Source: Allobosea sp. Tri-44
GTDB lineage: Bacteria > Pseudomonadota > Alphaproteobacteria > Rhizobiales > Beijerinckiaceae
NCBI RefSeq assembly: GCF_004123845.1
Contig: NZ_NBDP01000030.1
Span: forward strand, 868,001-932,000
Length of the DNA: 64,000 bases
Reading direction: 5' to 3'
Part shown: positions 28,503 to 36,236 of the stretch, in pieces
How positions within the stretch are numbered: position 1 is the stretch's first letter
How the letters are laid out: every line of letters begins with the position of its first letter
Notes under the pieces: generated by a model
Seen by the model: the letters and a program-made list of their open reading frames with translations, nothing else
What the model was told of the DNA's origin: nothing
Databases searched by the model: none
Position numbers and translations under genes: made by a program

Positions 28503-29291
28503 TCATGCGGGCAGGCTCGCAGCCTGCGTCTCGATCGAAAGGTAGAGGCTGCCGACCCGGCCGACGGCGCGGTAGAAGCGCGCTGCCGGAGTGGTTTCGA
28601 GATCGGCGAAGAAGCGGTCGGCCCAGGGCCGGATATGGCGGGCAAAGAAGGACGCGTCGTCGACGCCCTCGCCCGAGACCTCGCCGCGGATCAGCTTGGC
28701 CTGGATGTCCATCAGCACGGCGACATGGTCCTCGGGCTCGCCGACGCGCTCGGCGCGAGCGAGGCCGAGCTTGCCCATGTCCTCGCGTACCAGAGCGAGC
28801 GGGCGCTCATGCAGGAAGCCGGTGAGATAATAGGAGGCGTAAGGCAGGAGCTCGCCGCGGCCGACGCCGATGAAGATCTGGAAGAACTCGTCGCGGACCT
28901 GGTCGGGGCTCGCCTCCGCCGCCGCTTCCGCCAGCGCCAGATGCGCCATGCCGAGCGGCGAGGCATCACCGCGCAGGCCTTGCAGAGCGGCCAGCGTCTC
29001 GGCCGTCGGAGCGCGCCAGAGCAAGGCGCCGATCAGCTCGAATTCATCGGCGCGGGCAGCGTCGATCTCGTCGATCTCGGCAGCGGCAGGCGCAACGATC
29101 GGTTCGTGCGGATAGAGGTCGGGCCTGAGCTCGCTGCGCGAAATTCCGGTGAGAGTCTCGACGGAGAGCACGCGATCGGCCGGGACGCGTTTCCAGCTCG
29201 AGATCGCCGGCTGCGAGACACCGACCGCCCGCGCCAGCGCACGTACGCCGCCGGCCGCTCCAATCGCCCGTTCCAGAGCTTGGTCTCGCAT
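28503..29291 (-). CDS. HTH (YdaS/Cro-like) - TorD chaperone fusion protein
   Basis: 262 aa in two parts. Residues 1-60 form a Cro/YdaS-like helix-turn-helix: LARAVGVSQPAISSWKRVPA followed by VLSVETLTGISRSELRPDLYP, the typical ending of YdaS DNA-binding modules. Residues 75-262 match TorD/DmsD-type chaperones that guard Tat-exported molybdoenzymes: GDASPLGMAHLALAEAA, EFFQIFIGVGRGELLPYASY and HIRPWADRFFADLE. It probably binds the FdhA signal peptide before cofactor loading, and the HTH suggests it also controls transcription (inference). ATG 29291 is chosen; TTG 29309 is possible. About 105 bp separates it from DUF3306 upstream. Confidence 0.85.
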   Translation of the reverse strand: MRDQALERAIGAAGGVRALARAVGVSQPAISSWKRVPADRVLSVETLTGISRSELRPDLYPHEPIVAPAAAEIDEIDAARADEFELIGALLWRAPTAETLAALQGLRGDASPLGMAHLALAEAAAEASPDQVRDEFFQIFIGVGRGELLPYASYYLTGFLHERPLALVREDMGKLGLARAERVGEPEDHVAVLMDIQAKLIRGEVSGEGVDDASFFARHIRPWADRFFADLETTPAARFYRAVGRVGSLYLSIETQAASLPA

Positions 29292-29396
29292 AAACGAAGG
29301 CGTCTCCAATCCCGCACCGGCACGTTCGGACGTGCTGGCACACGCGGTGATAATGAGACCTTATCGCCATAGATTGCAATTGTTCTCAACTGAAGC
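29292..29396 (-). promoter_or_regulatory. Probable promoter region of the torD-fdh genes
   Basis: This 105-bp gap between DUF3306 and the HTH-TorD gene has an AT-rich core around 29343-29392, including the imperfect palindrome TTGCAATTGTTCTCAA, and a GCACGTTCGGACGTGC inverted repeat at 29318-29333. Both could be operator sites, possibly for the HTH-TorD protein itself. No promoter hexamers can be assigned with confidence. Confidence 0.35.
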
Positions 29397-30113
29397 TCAG
29401 AGCGGTGTCGCACCGCCGCCGCGTCGCCTTGCCCGCTGCTGGGGCGGCTGAATATCGGGCGTTTTTTGCATCGCAACAGAATTGTCGCTCGGAGAAACAC
29501 GCGATTCAGCGGCTTTTTCAACGTATTTTCGGGAAACACCCTCGTCGCTCAGCCGCACTGGCTGGGCGGTATCGGCGGCTATAGCAGGAACCTGCTGCGC
29601 CGCAGCAGAATCAGGCCCGCTCTCGTCATTAGACGAAGGTTGAACAACTGCGACGTCATTACGCACCGCCTCGCCTTGCTCGGCGGCGGGTTCGGGCGGC
29701 TTGCCGAAGATATTGGCCAGCATCTCCTCGACATTGTCCGACTCGCTGAGCGGCCCGTAGCCTGGCGCGCCACCCGGCGTATTCCAGTCCAGGGCGTAGT
29801 CGCGGGCCGGATCGAGATAGCCCGAGATCATCGGATCGCTCTCCCAGGCGCGACGCAGCGCCTTGAGCTTCCATTCCTCCGGCACGTTCTGCTTCAGCCA
29901 GTGCGCGAGGTCGAAATCCTTGTCGATCAGGTCGAGCGAGGGCGGCTCGACCATCTCGGGTTCAGGTGCAGGCGCGGCAGTTTCCGAAACAGGCTCAGTG
30001 GTGATCGGTGTCGGCTCGGCAGCCGGCGGAGCTGTTTGCTGAGCCTCCTGCTTGCGACGCGCCCAGCGCCCCAGGAAGCCCTCCTCACGATCCGCGTCGT
30101 CGGGGCGCGACAT
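29397..30113 (-). CDS. DUF3306 protein
   Basis: 238 aa, acidic and Pro/Ala/Glu-rich, without signal peptide or membrane helix. The conserved core is FLGRWARRKQEA at the N-terminus and FDLAHWLKQNVPEEWKLKAL, then RRAWESDPMISGYLDPARDY (about 68-105). The tail is low complexity and ends in RARRRGGG. DUF3306 has no known activity and is known mainly as a companion of DUF3305 in formate dehydrogenase loci. Its ATG overlaps the DUF3305 stop by one base, so the two are translationally coupled. A soluble accessory role is likely. Confidence 0.82.
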   Translation of the reverse strand: MSRPDDADREEGFLGRWARRKQEAQQTAPPAAEPTPITTEPVSETAAPAPEPEMVEPPSLDLIDKDFDLAHWLKQNVPEEWKLKALRRAWESDPMISGYLDPARDYALDWNTPGGAPGYGPLSESDNVEEMLANIFGKPPEPAAEQGEAVRNDVAVVQPSSNDESGPDSAAAQQVPAIAADTAQPVRLSDEGVSRKYVEKAAESRVSPSDNSVAMQKTPDIQPPQQRARRRGGGATPL

Positions 30114-30619
30114 CAGTCCTCTCCGCGCTCGATGCCCGGGCGCGGCCGCAAGCCACCCTTGCGCGGATCGTGCTCGGTGCGCTTGCGCTTGATGAATTCG
30201 CGCTCGACATGATGCGCCTCGAAGAAGGCGAGCACGGCCTCAGCGATCGCGGCCGGCATCGGCACGGCCTCGACGATGTCGTCGACATTCTCCAGGAAGA
30301 CCTCGCCCTCGGACGGGTCGGCAGTGACGCCGACCAGCTCCAGCGCCGGCTCGATCCCTGTCGGCCTGACCGCGACCCAGAGCCTGGCCTGGCCGGTCGC
30401 GAAATTCTCGCGGAAATGGGCGGTGTCGACCGAGTGCAGCGTCAGCACGGCCGAGCCGAGATAGAACTGCTCGCGCCTGTCATCGCCGGCCAGCCGGCTC
30501 CAGGGCGCGAGCGGCGGTGGCTCGGGCAGCACCGCGATCGGGGCCCAGACATGGTCGGCCCAGGGCGAATCGAGCTTGCGTCGCTCGACCACGACACCGA
30601 CCTCGTGATGCTGCTGCAT
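30113..30619 (-). CDS. DUF3305 protein
   Basis: 168 aa soluble protein. Conserved-looking segments are GVVVERRKLDSPWADHVW and the central region HFRENFATGQARLWVAVRP, then EVFLENVDDIVEAVPMP. There are no cysteines for metal clusters and no signal. Function is unknown; the family pairs with DUF3306 next to molybdenum formate dehydrogenases. It starts 10 bp after the DUF6352 stop and overlaps DUF3306 by one base. One possibility is chaperoning or regulating an electron-transfer partner, but nothing in the sequence proves it. Confidence 0.82.
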   Translation of the reverse strand: MQQHHEVGVVVERRKLDSPWADHVWAPIAVLPEPPPLAPWSRLAGDDRREQFYLGSAVLTLHSVDTAHFRENFATGQARLWVAVRPTGIEPALELVGVTADPSEGEVFLENVDDIVEAVPMPAAIAEAVLAFFEAHHVEREFIKRKRTEHDPRKGGLRPRPGIERGED

Positions 30620-30629
30620 GGCCTCGTCC

Positions 30630-31640
30630 TCAGTTCGCCATCTCGTGCACCGCGAGCGGCAGGCCGGTCACCAGGTTCTGCGGCTTCATCCGGACGATCC
30701 GGTCGCCATCCATTGCCAGCATCAGATAGATAGGCGCTCCCTTGGCCGCCGGCAGTACCGGCACCTCCGATGGCAGTGTCAAACGGTAGAGTGCGATCAG
30801 GCGCGAGGCCTTGTCTTCATCGAGCATCTCGCCCTTCCAGAGCGCGTTGCCGATCGCGGTTGCCTGCGCATCGAGGCCGACGAACCAGCGCCAATCGGCA
30901 TCGCGGACGTTCTCGACGGCTTCGATCTCGACATCGAAACCATGGACCTGCCGGATCCAGTGCGCGATCGCCTTGCCGAGCGCGACCCGGCCCGAGGGCT
31001 TGCCGCCGAGGTCGAGCACCATGTCGAAGGCGTCGGAGCGCTGCCAGTAGCGGTCGGCATCGGCGCTCTTTAGGATATCGAGCGAGGTCACTGCAGGCCC
31101 GCCGAGCATGGCGAGCAGCGGCGAGGCATGCCGGTCGGCCTCGTGGCCCTCGATCATCTCGGCATCGGCGAGCAGGATCGTGTTCTCGTGGAGCGTGGCG
31201 CGCTGCGGCCGGAACAGGCATTCGGCGGCGCGCACCACGAAGGGATCGCTCTCCTCGTCGAGCCCGGCGCGCAGGATGACGTGCACAAGCTGGTCGAGGA
31301 AGACAGGCGGGATGCCCGAAGCTCCGCTGCGGATGATTCCGGCATAGGCGCCCTGCAAGGTCGGCGCCGCCAGCAGGCGCTCGCGCCAGCCGAGCAGGAA
31401 GCGCCAGTTCTCGCGCGCATCGGCATCGGCGATGGCGGCGATCTCGCGCTCGGCGATCTCGGCCTGCGGCTCTGCCATCAGCCTGGCATGCAAGGCCCGC
31501 TCTGCATCGCAGGCCTCCTCAGGCGGCAGCACCTCCGGCCGCGCCAGATAGGCCTTCAGGAAATCATCGGTGACGACGAGACCGCCGCCCTCCTCGCGGT
31601 CGAGCAGGAGATGGCCGGAGCTCGCCCAGAAATGGGTCAT
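30630..31640 (-). CDS. DUF6352-type protein of the formate dehydrogenase accessory block
   Basis: 336 aa, soluble. The N-terminus MTHFWASSGHLLLDREEGGG is distinctive, followed by VTDDFLKAYLARPEVLPPEE and a middle region with FRPQRATLHENTILLADAE. Near the C-terminus lies DWRWFVGLDAQATAIGNALW. I recognise it only as a conserved hypothetical protein of this locus; the DUF6352 name is from memory of family annotation. Its ATG overlaps the DUF6505 stop by ATGA, so it is translated as part of the operon. I chose 31640 since the longer upstream frame reads the neighbouring gene out of phase. Confidence 0.75.
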   Translation of the reverse strand: MTHFWASSGHLLLDREEGGGLVVTDDFLKAYLARPEVLPPEEACDAERALHARLMAEPQAEIAEREIAAIADADARENWRFLLGWRERLLAAPTLQGAYAGIIRSGASGIPPVFLDQLVHVILRAGLDEESDPFVVRAAECLFRPQRATLHENTILLADAEMIEGHEADRHASPLLAMLGGPAVTSLDILKSADADRYWQRSDAFDMVLDLGGKPSGRVALGKAIAHWIRQVHGFDVEIEAVENVRDADWRWFVGLDAQATAIGNALWKGEMLDEDKASRLIALYRLTLPSEVPVLPAAKGAPIYLMLAMDGDRIVRMKPQNLVTGLPLAVHEMAN

Positions 31641-32188
31641 CGCGGCGCGTCCCTCATCAGTTGCATTAGGTCGACCTGCTCCTGCGGCTCGTCCTCGCCA
31701 TCGACCTCGACGAACTCGAAGGCGCGGAAGGCATCCTTCGGCCGGTCGCCGCGCGGCATCAGGCTGCGGAAACGTTCGCGAATCTCGCCATCTTCCAGCG
31801 TACGATGCAGAGCGAGCAGGGTCTGCGCCGGATGATCGCAGAGCGAGGCGGCAAAGGCGATCTCCTCTTCGGCAGCAGCGCGTGCAGCCGCAAGATCGGG
31901 CGCACCGAGCTTGTCGACGAATTGCGCGGCGAGTGCCGCCACCGCCCGTTCGCGCTCCTCCGTTGTCGCCTCCGTGACGACCGCGAGTGTGCTCCAGCCG
32001 AAGCTGCCGATGCCGAGGAAACCCGAGCGGAAGGCGACCCGGCCCTTGGTGTCGAGCCCGGCAACGCTCTCCGGCGTGAACAGGAAGGAGCCGGTGACCA
32101 GCCATTCGCCGGGCTCTGCCGCCTTGCGGAAGACGAAACCATCCGACGGGTCGAGCCGGATGGCGCGGGGAAGCTTGAGAGTGCTCAC
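31637..32188 (-). CDS. DUF6505-type protein of the formate dehydrogenase accessory block
   Basis: 183 aa, soluble, no recognisable catalytic motif. The first half is beta-rich (VFRKAAEPGEWLVTGSFLF, GFLGIGSFGWSTLAVVTEAT); the second half is helical (ERERAVAALAAQFVDKLG, FAASLCDHPAQTLLALHRTL) and ends in an acidic tail. Its GTG start at 32188 overlaps the upstream stop (GTGA), and its own stop overlaps the next ATG. Such tight coupling implies fixed stoichiometry with its neighbours. The DUF name is from memory; the function is unknown. Confidence 0.75.
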   Translation of the reverse strand: MSTLKLPRAIRLDPSDGFVFRKAAEPGEWLVTGSFLFTPESVAGLDTKGRVAFRSGFLGIGSFGWSTLAVVTEATTEERERAVAALAAQFVDKLGAPDLAAARAAAEEEIAFAASLCDHPAQTLLALHRTLEDGEIRERFRSLMPRGDRPKDAFRAFEFVEVDGEDEPQEQVDLMQLMRDAPR

Positions 32189-32928
32189 AGCTTCGGCGCT
32201 CCACTCTCGCGGTCGAGCCAGTCGACCTTGGCCAGCGCCTCGACCATGCTTCGGTGCTCGACGCCGTGCTGCGAGGTCGCGATCAGGTCGCCATTCGGTT
32301 CGATGCCGTGACGCACGCCGACAGTCTTCTCCAGCCGGTCGAGCCAGCGCCGCGCCGCCGCCTTGGCGCCCTCTTCCTGCCAATGGCTGACGCCGAGCAT
32401 GAGATGGCGGCAAAAGGCCTCGATCAGATCGACGGCATCGACCTCCTCGAAACCCTCCTCGGCCATGCCAACACCGGTCTGGCCAAGCTGGAACGGCGAC
32501 ATCGTCGTCGCCCGGACCATCGCGCCGAAGACGAGCCAGTCCGGAACCTGCCCCTCCGGGCACTCGGCCGGCCAGCCGAGGCGGCCACCGCCGATCAGAC
32601 CGAGATCATAGGTCAGAGCATCCGGCCAGCGGAACAGCAGTGGCCGCTCCGGCGGCGAATAGACTGCGAGCGCATCGGCGAGCGCATTCATGGCGAGGTA
32701 GTGCGCAAGCCTGGATTCGGCGAGGATGGCGTCAGGCTCCAGCACCACCGCGAACTCGACGATGTCGAAACGTCGCACCCAGACCAAGGTCGCAGCCCCG
32801 GCCTCTACCGCAATCGCCTGCGCATGGGCGAAGGCATCGCCCGATTCGCGCAGGGTGACGAGCGAAAACCCCGGTGGCAGCACCGGCTCGCGCCTGAGAT
32901 CGTCCTGCCTGACCGGCCCTGCCGCCAT
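32185..32928 (-). CDS. Biotin/lipoate protein ligase-like protein, probably non-catalytic
   Basis: 247 aa with the outline of a biotin/lipoate ligase catalytic domain: LPPGFSLVTLRESGDAFAHA at the start and LLFRWPDALTYDLGLIGGG where ligases have KWPNDL. The glycine-rich biotinyl-AMP loop (GRGRxGR) is missing; the equivalent position reads ATLVWVRRFDIVEFAVVL. The key Lys of KWPND is Arg. A second domain follows from about residue 150. It is therefore unlikely to attach biotin. It is the first gene of the minus-strand accessory operon, divergent from the polyferredoxin. Start ATG 32928. Confidence 0.75.
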   Translation of the reverse strand: MAAGPVRQDDLRREPVLPPGFSLVTLRESGDAFAHAQAIAVEAGAATLVWVRRFDIVEFAVVLEPDAILAESRLAHYLAMNALADALAVYSPPERPLLFRWPDALTYDLGLIGGGRLGWPAECPEGQVPDWLVFGAMVRATTMSPFQLGQTGVGMAEEGFEEVDAVDLIEAFCRHLMLGVSHWQEEGAKAAARRWLDRLEKTVGVRHGIEPNGDLIATSQHGVEHRSMVEALAKVDWLDRESGAPKL

Positions 32929-33057
32929 CGTCCCTGCCCTGCGCCTCTCATCCCAAGGGAGAGGCTTGCTTCTTTGGAGCCATTCCAATTCCATATAAGA
33001 TGAGATTATCGCAAGCGCGACCAAAGACGCTGCTGCGATCATGAGGATGCCTGCCCG
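32929..33057. promoter_or_regulatory. Divergent promoter region between the accessory operon and the polyferredoxin gene
   Basis: These 129 bp must serve both directions. They include a 7-bp inverted repeat (GCCTCTC / GAGAGGC, 32943-32965) close to the accessory operon start and an AT-rich stretch (about 32985-33010). No binding-site family can be assigned. Confidence 0.5.
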
Positions 33058-35097
33058 ATGACCAATGTCGCCCGCACGCTGATGGTCTGCTCGTGCGAGG
33101 ACACGATGCCTCTCGACGGCGCGGCGCTGCGGCGCGGTTGCAGCGGCGCCGAGATCAGCGAGCACCGCCATCTCTGCCGCAGCCAGGTAGAGCGCTTCCG
33201 CGCCATGCTCGGGCAGAGCGACGCGATCACTGTCGCCTGTACGCAGGAGGCGCCGCTGTTCGAAGAGATCGCCGCCGACCTCGACTATGCCGGCGATCTC
33301 GTCTTCACGAACATCCGCGAACAGGCCGGCTGGTCGGATGAAGCCAAGGCCGCCGGCCCCAAGATGGCCGCCCTGCTCGCCGCCGCGAGCGAGCCTTTGC
33401 CGCCGGCCTCCTTCACCACGCTGACCAGCAAGGGTGTCGCGCTGATCTATGGCCGTGACGAGGTCGCGATCGCCCTGGCGCATCGGCTCGCCGAGCATCT
33501 CGACGTCACCGTGCTGCTGTCGCGCCCCGGCGAGATCGCGCCGCCGCGCACCGACGAATTCCCGGTGCTGAAAGGGACGATCGCGCAGGCGAACGGCTGG
33601 CTCGGCGCCTTCGAGCTCACCGTCAACGACTACGCCGCCCCGAGCCCCTCCTCGCGCGGCAAGCTCGTCTTCGAGGCGCCGCGCAATGGCGCGATCTCGC
33701 AATGCGACGTCGTGATCGACATCTCCGGCGGCACGCCACTCTTCCCGGCGGGTGACCTGCGCGCCGGCTATCTGCGTGCCGACCCGCGCGATCCGGCCGC
33801 AGTCGAGCGGCTGGCTTTCCAGGCGAGCGGGCTCGTCGGCGAGTTCGACAAGCCGGCCTATGTCGCCCTCAACGAAGGGCTCTGCGCCCATGCGCGCTCG
33901 AAGAAGACCGGCTGCACACGCTGCCTAGAGCTCTGCCCGACCGGCGCGATCACCCCGGCAGGCGACCATGTCGCAATCTCGGCCGAGATCTGCGCCGGCT
34001 GCGGCGCCTGCGCCGCCGTCTGCCCGACCGGCGCGGTGACCTATACGCTGCCTCCGGCCGATGCGTTGCTCCGCAAGCTCCGGACCCTGCTCGTCACCTA
34101 TGCCGAGGCCGGCGGGCGCGAGCCAGTCGTGCTCCTTCATGACGGCGACCATGGCGAGCCCCTGATCGAGGCGCTCGCGCGCCATGGCGCCGGCCTGCCG
34201 GCACGCGTACTCCCCTTGCGCGTCAACGAGATCACCCAGATCGGGCTGGAGACCTTCGCCGCCGCACTCGCCTTCGGCGCCTCCGCCATCCGCGTGCTCG
34301 GCCGGGCCAAGCCCAAGCACGACATATCCGGCCTGACGCGCAATCTCGATTATGCCAATGCGCTGGCCGGCGCGCTCGGCTATGGCGAGGCCCGCGCCGC
34401 GCTGATCGAGACCGACGACCCCGATCAGCTGGCCGCCACCCTCACGAGGATCGCGCCCGGCACGAGCGCCGCGCAGCCCGCACGCTTCCGGCCGATGGGA
34501 GCCGGGCGGCCGCTGCTGCGCCAGACGATCGGCGAACTGCATGCCATCGCGCCAGCGCCGGTCGCCAACGTCGCGATGCCGCCGCTCGCACCCTTCGGCG
34601 CGGTCCATGTCGACACGGAGGGCTGCACGCTCTGCCTCGCCTGCGTCTCGGCCTGCCCGGTCAGCGCGCTCGGCGACAATCCGGAGCGGCCGACACTCAC
34701 CTTCCAGGAGGACCTCTGCGTGCAATGCGGGCTCTGCGCCGCGACCTGCCCGGAAAAGGTGATCACGCTGGAGCCGCGCATCGATTTCGACGCCTGGAAG
34801 GGTGGCCGCCGCATCGTCAAGCAGGAGGAACCATTCCACTGCATCTCCTGCGCCAAGCCCTTCGGCGTCCGGAGCACGATCGAGAAGATCGCGGCGAAGC
34901 TCGAGAACAAGCACTGGATGTTCGCCGGCGAAGGCGCAAAGCGCGCCTCGATCCTGCGCATGTGCGAGGATTGCCGGGTCGAGGCCGTGGTCAACGAGAG
35001 CTTCGACCCGCACCTCTCGCCGCAGCGCCCGCCGGTGCGCACCACCGACGACTATCTGCGCGAACGCGCGGAGCGTGGCGAAGATCCGCTGGGGTAG
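33058..35097 (+). CDS. Polyferredoxin with HdrA-like N-terminus, formate dehydrogenase-associated
   Basis: 679 aa. Residues 1-60 contain VCSCEDTMPLD and CSGAEISEHRHLC; DAITVACTQEAPLFEE follows. This pattern resembles the Cys-rich N-terminal domain of HdrA/QmoA proteins, but I see no FAD-binding motif. Cluster sites are CTRCLELCPTGA (from about 285), CAGCGACAAVCPTGA (311), CTLCLACVSACPVSA (522) and CVQCGLCAATCPEKV (553). Two final CxxC pairs (about 594 and 635) look like a zinc ribbon or rubredoxin-like knot. No signal or membrane helix, so it is cytoplasmic. It probably moves electrons between a soluble donor and the fdh system or supports its maturation (inference). It starts opposite the accessory operon. 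Confidence 0.82.
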   Translation: MTNVARTLMVCSCEDTMPLDGAALRRGCSGAEISEHRHLCRSQVERFRAMLGQSDAITVACTQEAPLFEEIAADLDYAGDLVFTNIREQAGWSDEAKAAGPKMAALLAAASEPLPPASFTTLTSKGVALIYGRDEVAIALAHRLAEHLDVTVLLSRPGEIAPPRTDEFPVLKGTIAQANGWLGAFELTVNDYAAPSPSSRGKLVFEAPRNGAISQCDVVIDISGGTPLFPAGDLRAGYLRADPRDPAAVERLAFQASGLVGEFDKPAYVALNEGLCAHARSKKTGCTRCLELCPTGAITPAGDHVAISAEICAGCGACAAVCPTGAVTYTLPPADALLRKLRTLLVTYAEAGGREPVVLLHDGDHGEPLIEALARHGAGLPARVLPLRVNEITQIGLETFAAALAFGASAIRVLGRAKPKHDISGLTRNLDYANALAGALGYGEARAALIETDDPDQLAATLTRIAPGTSAAQPARFRPMGAGRPLLRQTIGELHAIAPAPVANVAMPPLAPFGAVHVDTEGCTLCLACVSACPVSALGDNPERPTLTFQEDLCVQCGLCAATCPEKVITLEPRIDFDAWKGGRRIVKQEEPFHCISCAKPFGVRSTIEKIAAKLENKHWMFAGEGAKRASILRMCEDCRVEAVVNESFDPHLSPQRPPVRTTDDYLRERAERGEDPLG

Positions 35098-35124
35098 GAG
35101 CAATTCGATCGGGCGTAAGCGAGC

Positions 35125-36150
35125 TTAATTCAGTTCCTTATCGATCTCTTTTTGTCGTTTCAGCATATGCCTGAGCTCGCGCTCGTGAATGAGTGAATTC
35201 TTAGGGCGACAAACCTCCACCTTCTTCTCTTTGAGGAGCAGCATACATCCTCGTGAAATCAGGTCGCTCGCTTGCGCCCAGTGACGGTCTTGCGGCTTCA
35301 TGTACGCTAACAATGCTTTTGCGGTTTCACTCAGAAAGCCGCGCCATTCACGAATGGACCCTACCCCGTTGTTATGAAGGCTCGTTGCACGTTTGCTTAC
35401 CGAGCAAATATTCTTTGCCTCCTCGACCGTTAAAGCGCTCTCCTCATCAACGGGCATGCCAATGCTTTTGGCCTCTCCATCCTTGTTACACGACCAGCCC
35501 CCATCCTCCAGCCGCGCGATTAGCGCCTCTTTCAGAATACTCATATCGAGATCAATGCTATCGCGATAAAGCGGCCCCAGTCGCTGACTGTACTGGAACG
35601 CGACAAAGCCGAGATCGAGCAAGGAATTCACGATACCCGCCGCTTCGTTGACAGTCCCTCCGGCTTCTCCAACCAGCTCGACGGCAGCCGAGGCCGCCTG
35701 CAGCGCCCGCCCCGCGACCGGCAGCTTACCTTGTAATGATTTTCCTACCTTGGAAAGCAGGTCTCGCGTCTCTTCAGGATACAGAACAGCGACCGCCAAT
35801 CGGAACAACCGCCGATCAAGTATCGCCTGCCGATCTTCGAAGAACGCGCAGTTTGAGTCCCTGGCGCAAATCAAAGCCTCCCTGCTGGCCTGAACAGCTT
35901 GAGCAATTCTGAAGCCAATCGCTTCTCGGTCATCAATATTTACGGGCGATTCACTGCCAATCCTGGCCAGTATACCTACCAATAGGTAGGATCGGAAAAC
36001 CCTGTGCTCTTTCTCGTCGGCGCTAAAGAGCACTCCATCTAGAATTCGGTCCGTAAATCCACCCTGTCGTGAAAACTCATCCGTGATCGCGCAGCCGGAC
36101 AGGAACAGTCCGGCCATGAATGCCAGCGGCAAGCGCAGCTTGAATGTCAT
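35125..36150 (-). CDS. Putative lipoprotein of unknown function, atypical base composition
   Basis: 341 aa. A lipoprotein signal peptide (MTFKLRLPLAFMAGLFLSGC, with the lipobox LSGC at about residues 17-20) predicts anchoring by a lipidated Cys. The rest is helical with scattered cysteines (CARDSNCAFF, WSCNKDG, NICSVSK, SRGCMLLL) and a highly charged C-terminus. No family is recognised. GC content and codon use are clearly lower than in the flanking genes by eye, which suggests recent acquisition. It lies between the polyferredoxin (convergent, 27 bp away) and the WD40-cytochrome gene. The start is ATG 36150; an in-frame start eight codons upstream is also possible. Confidence 0.72.
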   Translation of the reverse strand: MTFKLRLPLAFMAGLFLSGCAITDEFSRQGGFTDRILDGVLFSADEKEHRVFRSYLLVGILARIGSESPVNIDDREAIGFRIAQAVQASREALICARDSNCAFFEDRQAILDRRLFRLAVAVLYPEETRDLLSKVGKSLQGKLPVAGRALQAASAAVELVGEAGGTVNEAAGIVNSLLDLGFVAFQYSQRLGPLYRDSIDLDMSILKEALIARLEDGGWSCNKDGEAKSIGMPVDEESALTVEEAKNICSVSKRATSLHNNGVGSIREWRGFLSETAKALLAYMKPQDRHWAQASDLISRGCMLLLKEKKVEVCRPKNSLIHERELRHMLKRQKEIDKELN

Positions 36151-36236
36151 GGAAAATGCCCCAACCCGAGGCAATTCTTGATCTAACTCTACGTCATGAC
36201 AACCGGAGGGTGTGGTTATCCCCAGTTTTGACGGAG

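Noticed and set aside
30630..32204. A single 524-codon protein covering DUF6352 and the DUF6505 region
   Set aside because: The N-terminal 188 codons are the out-of-phase reading of DUF6505. The ATG at 31640 overlaps the DUF6505 stop, and the conserved-looking sequence starts there.
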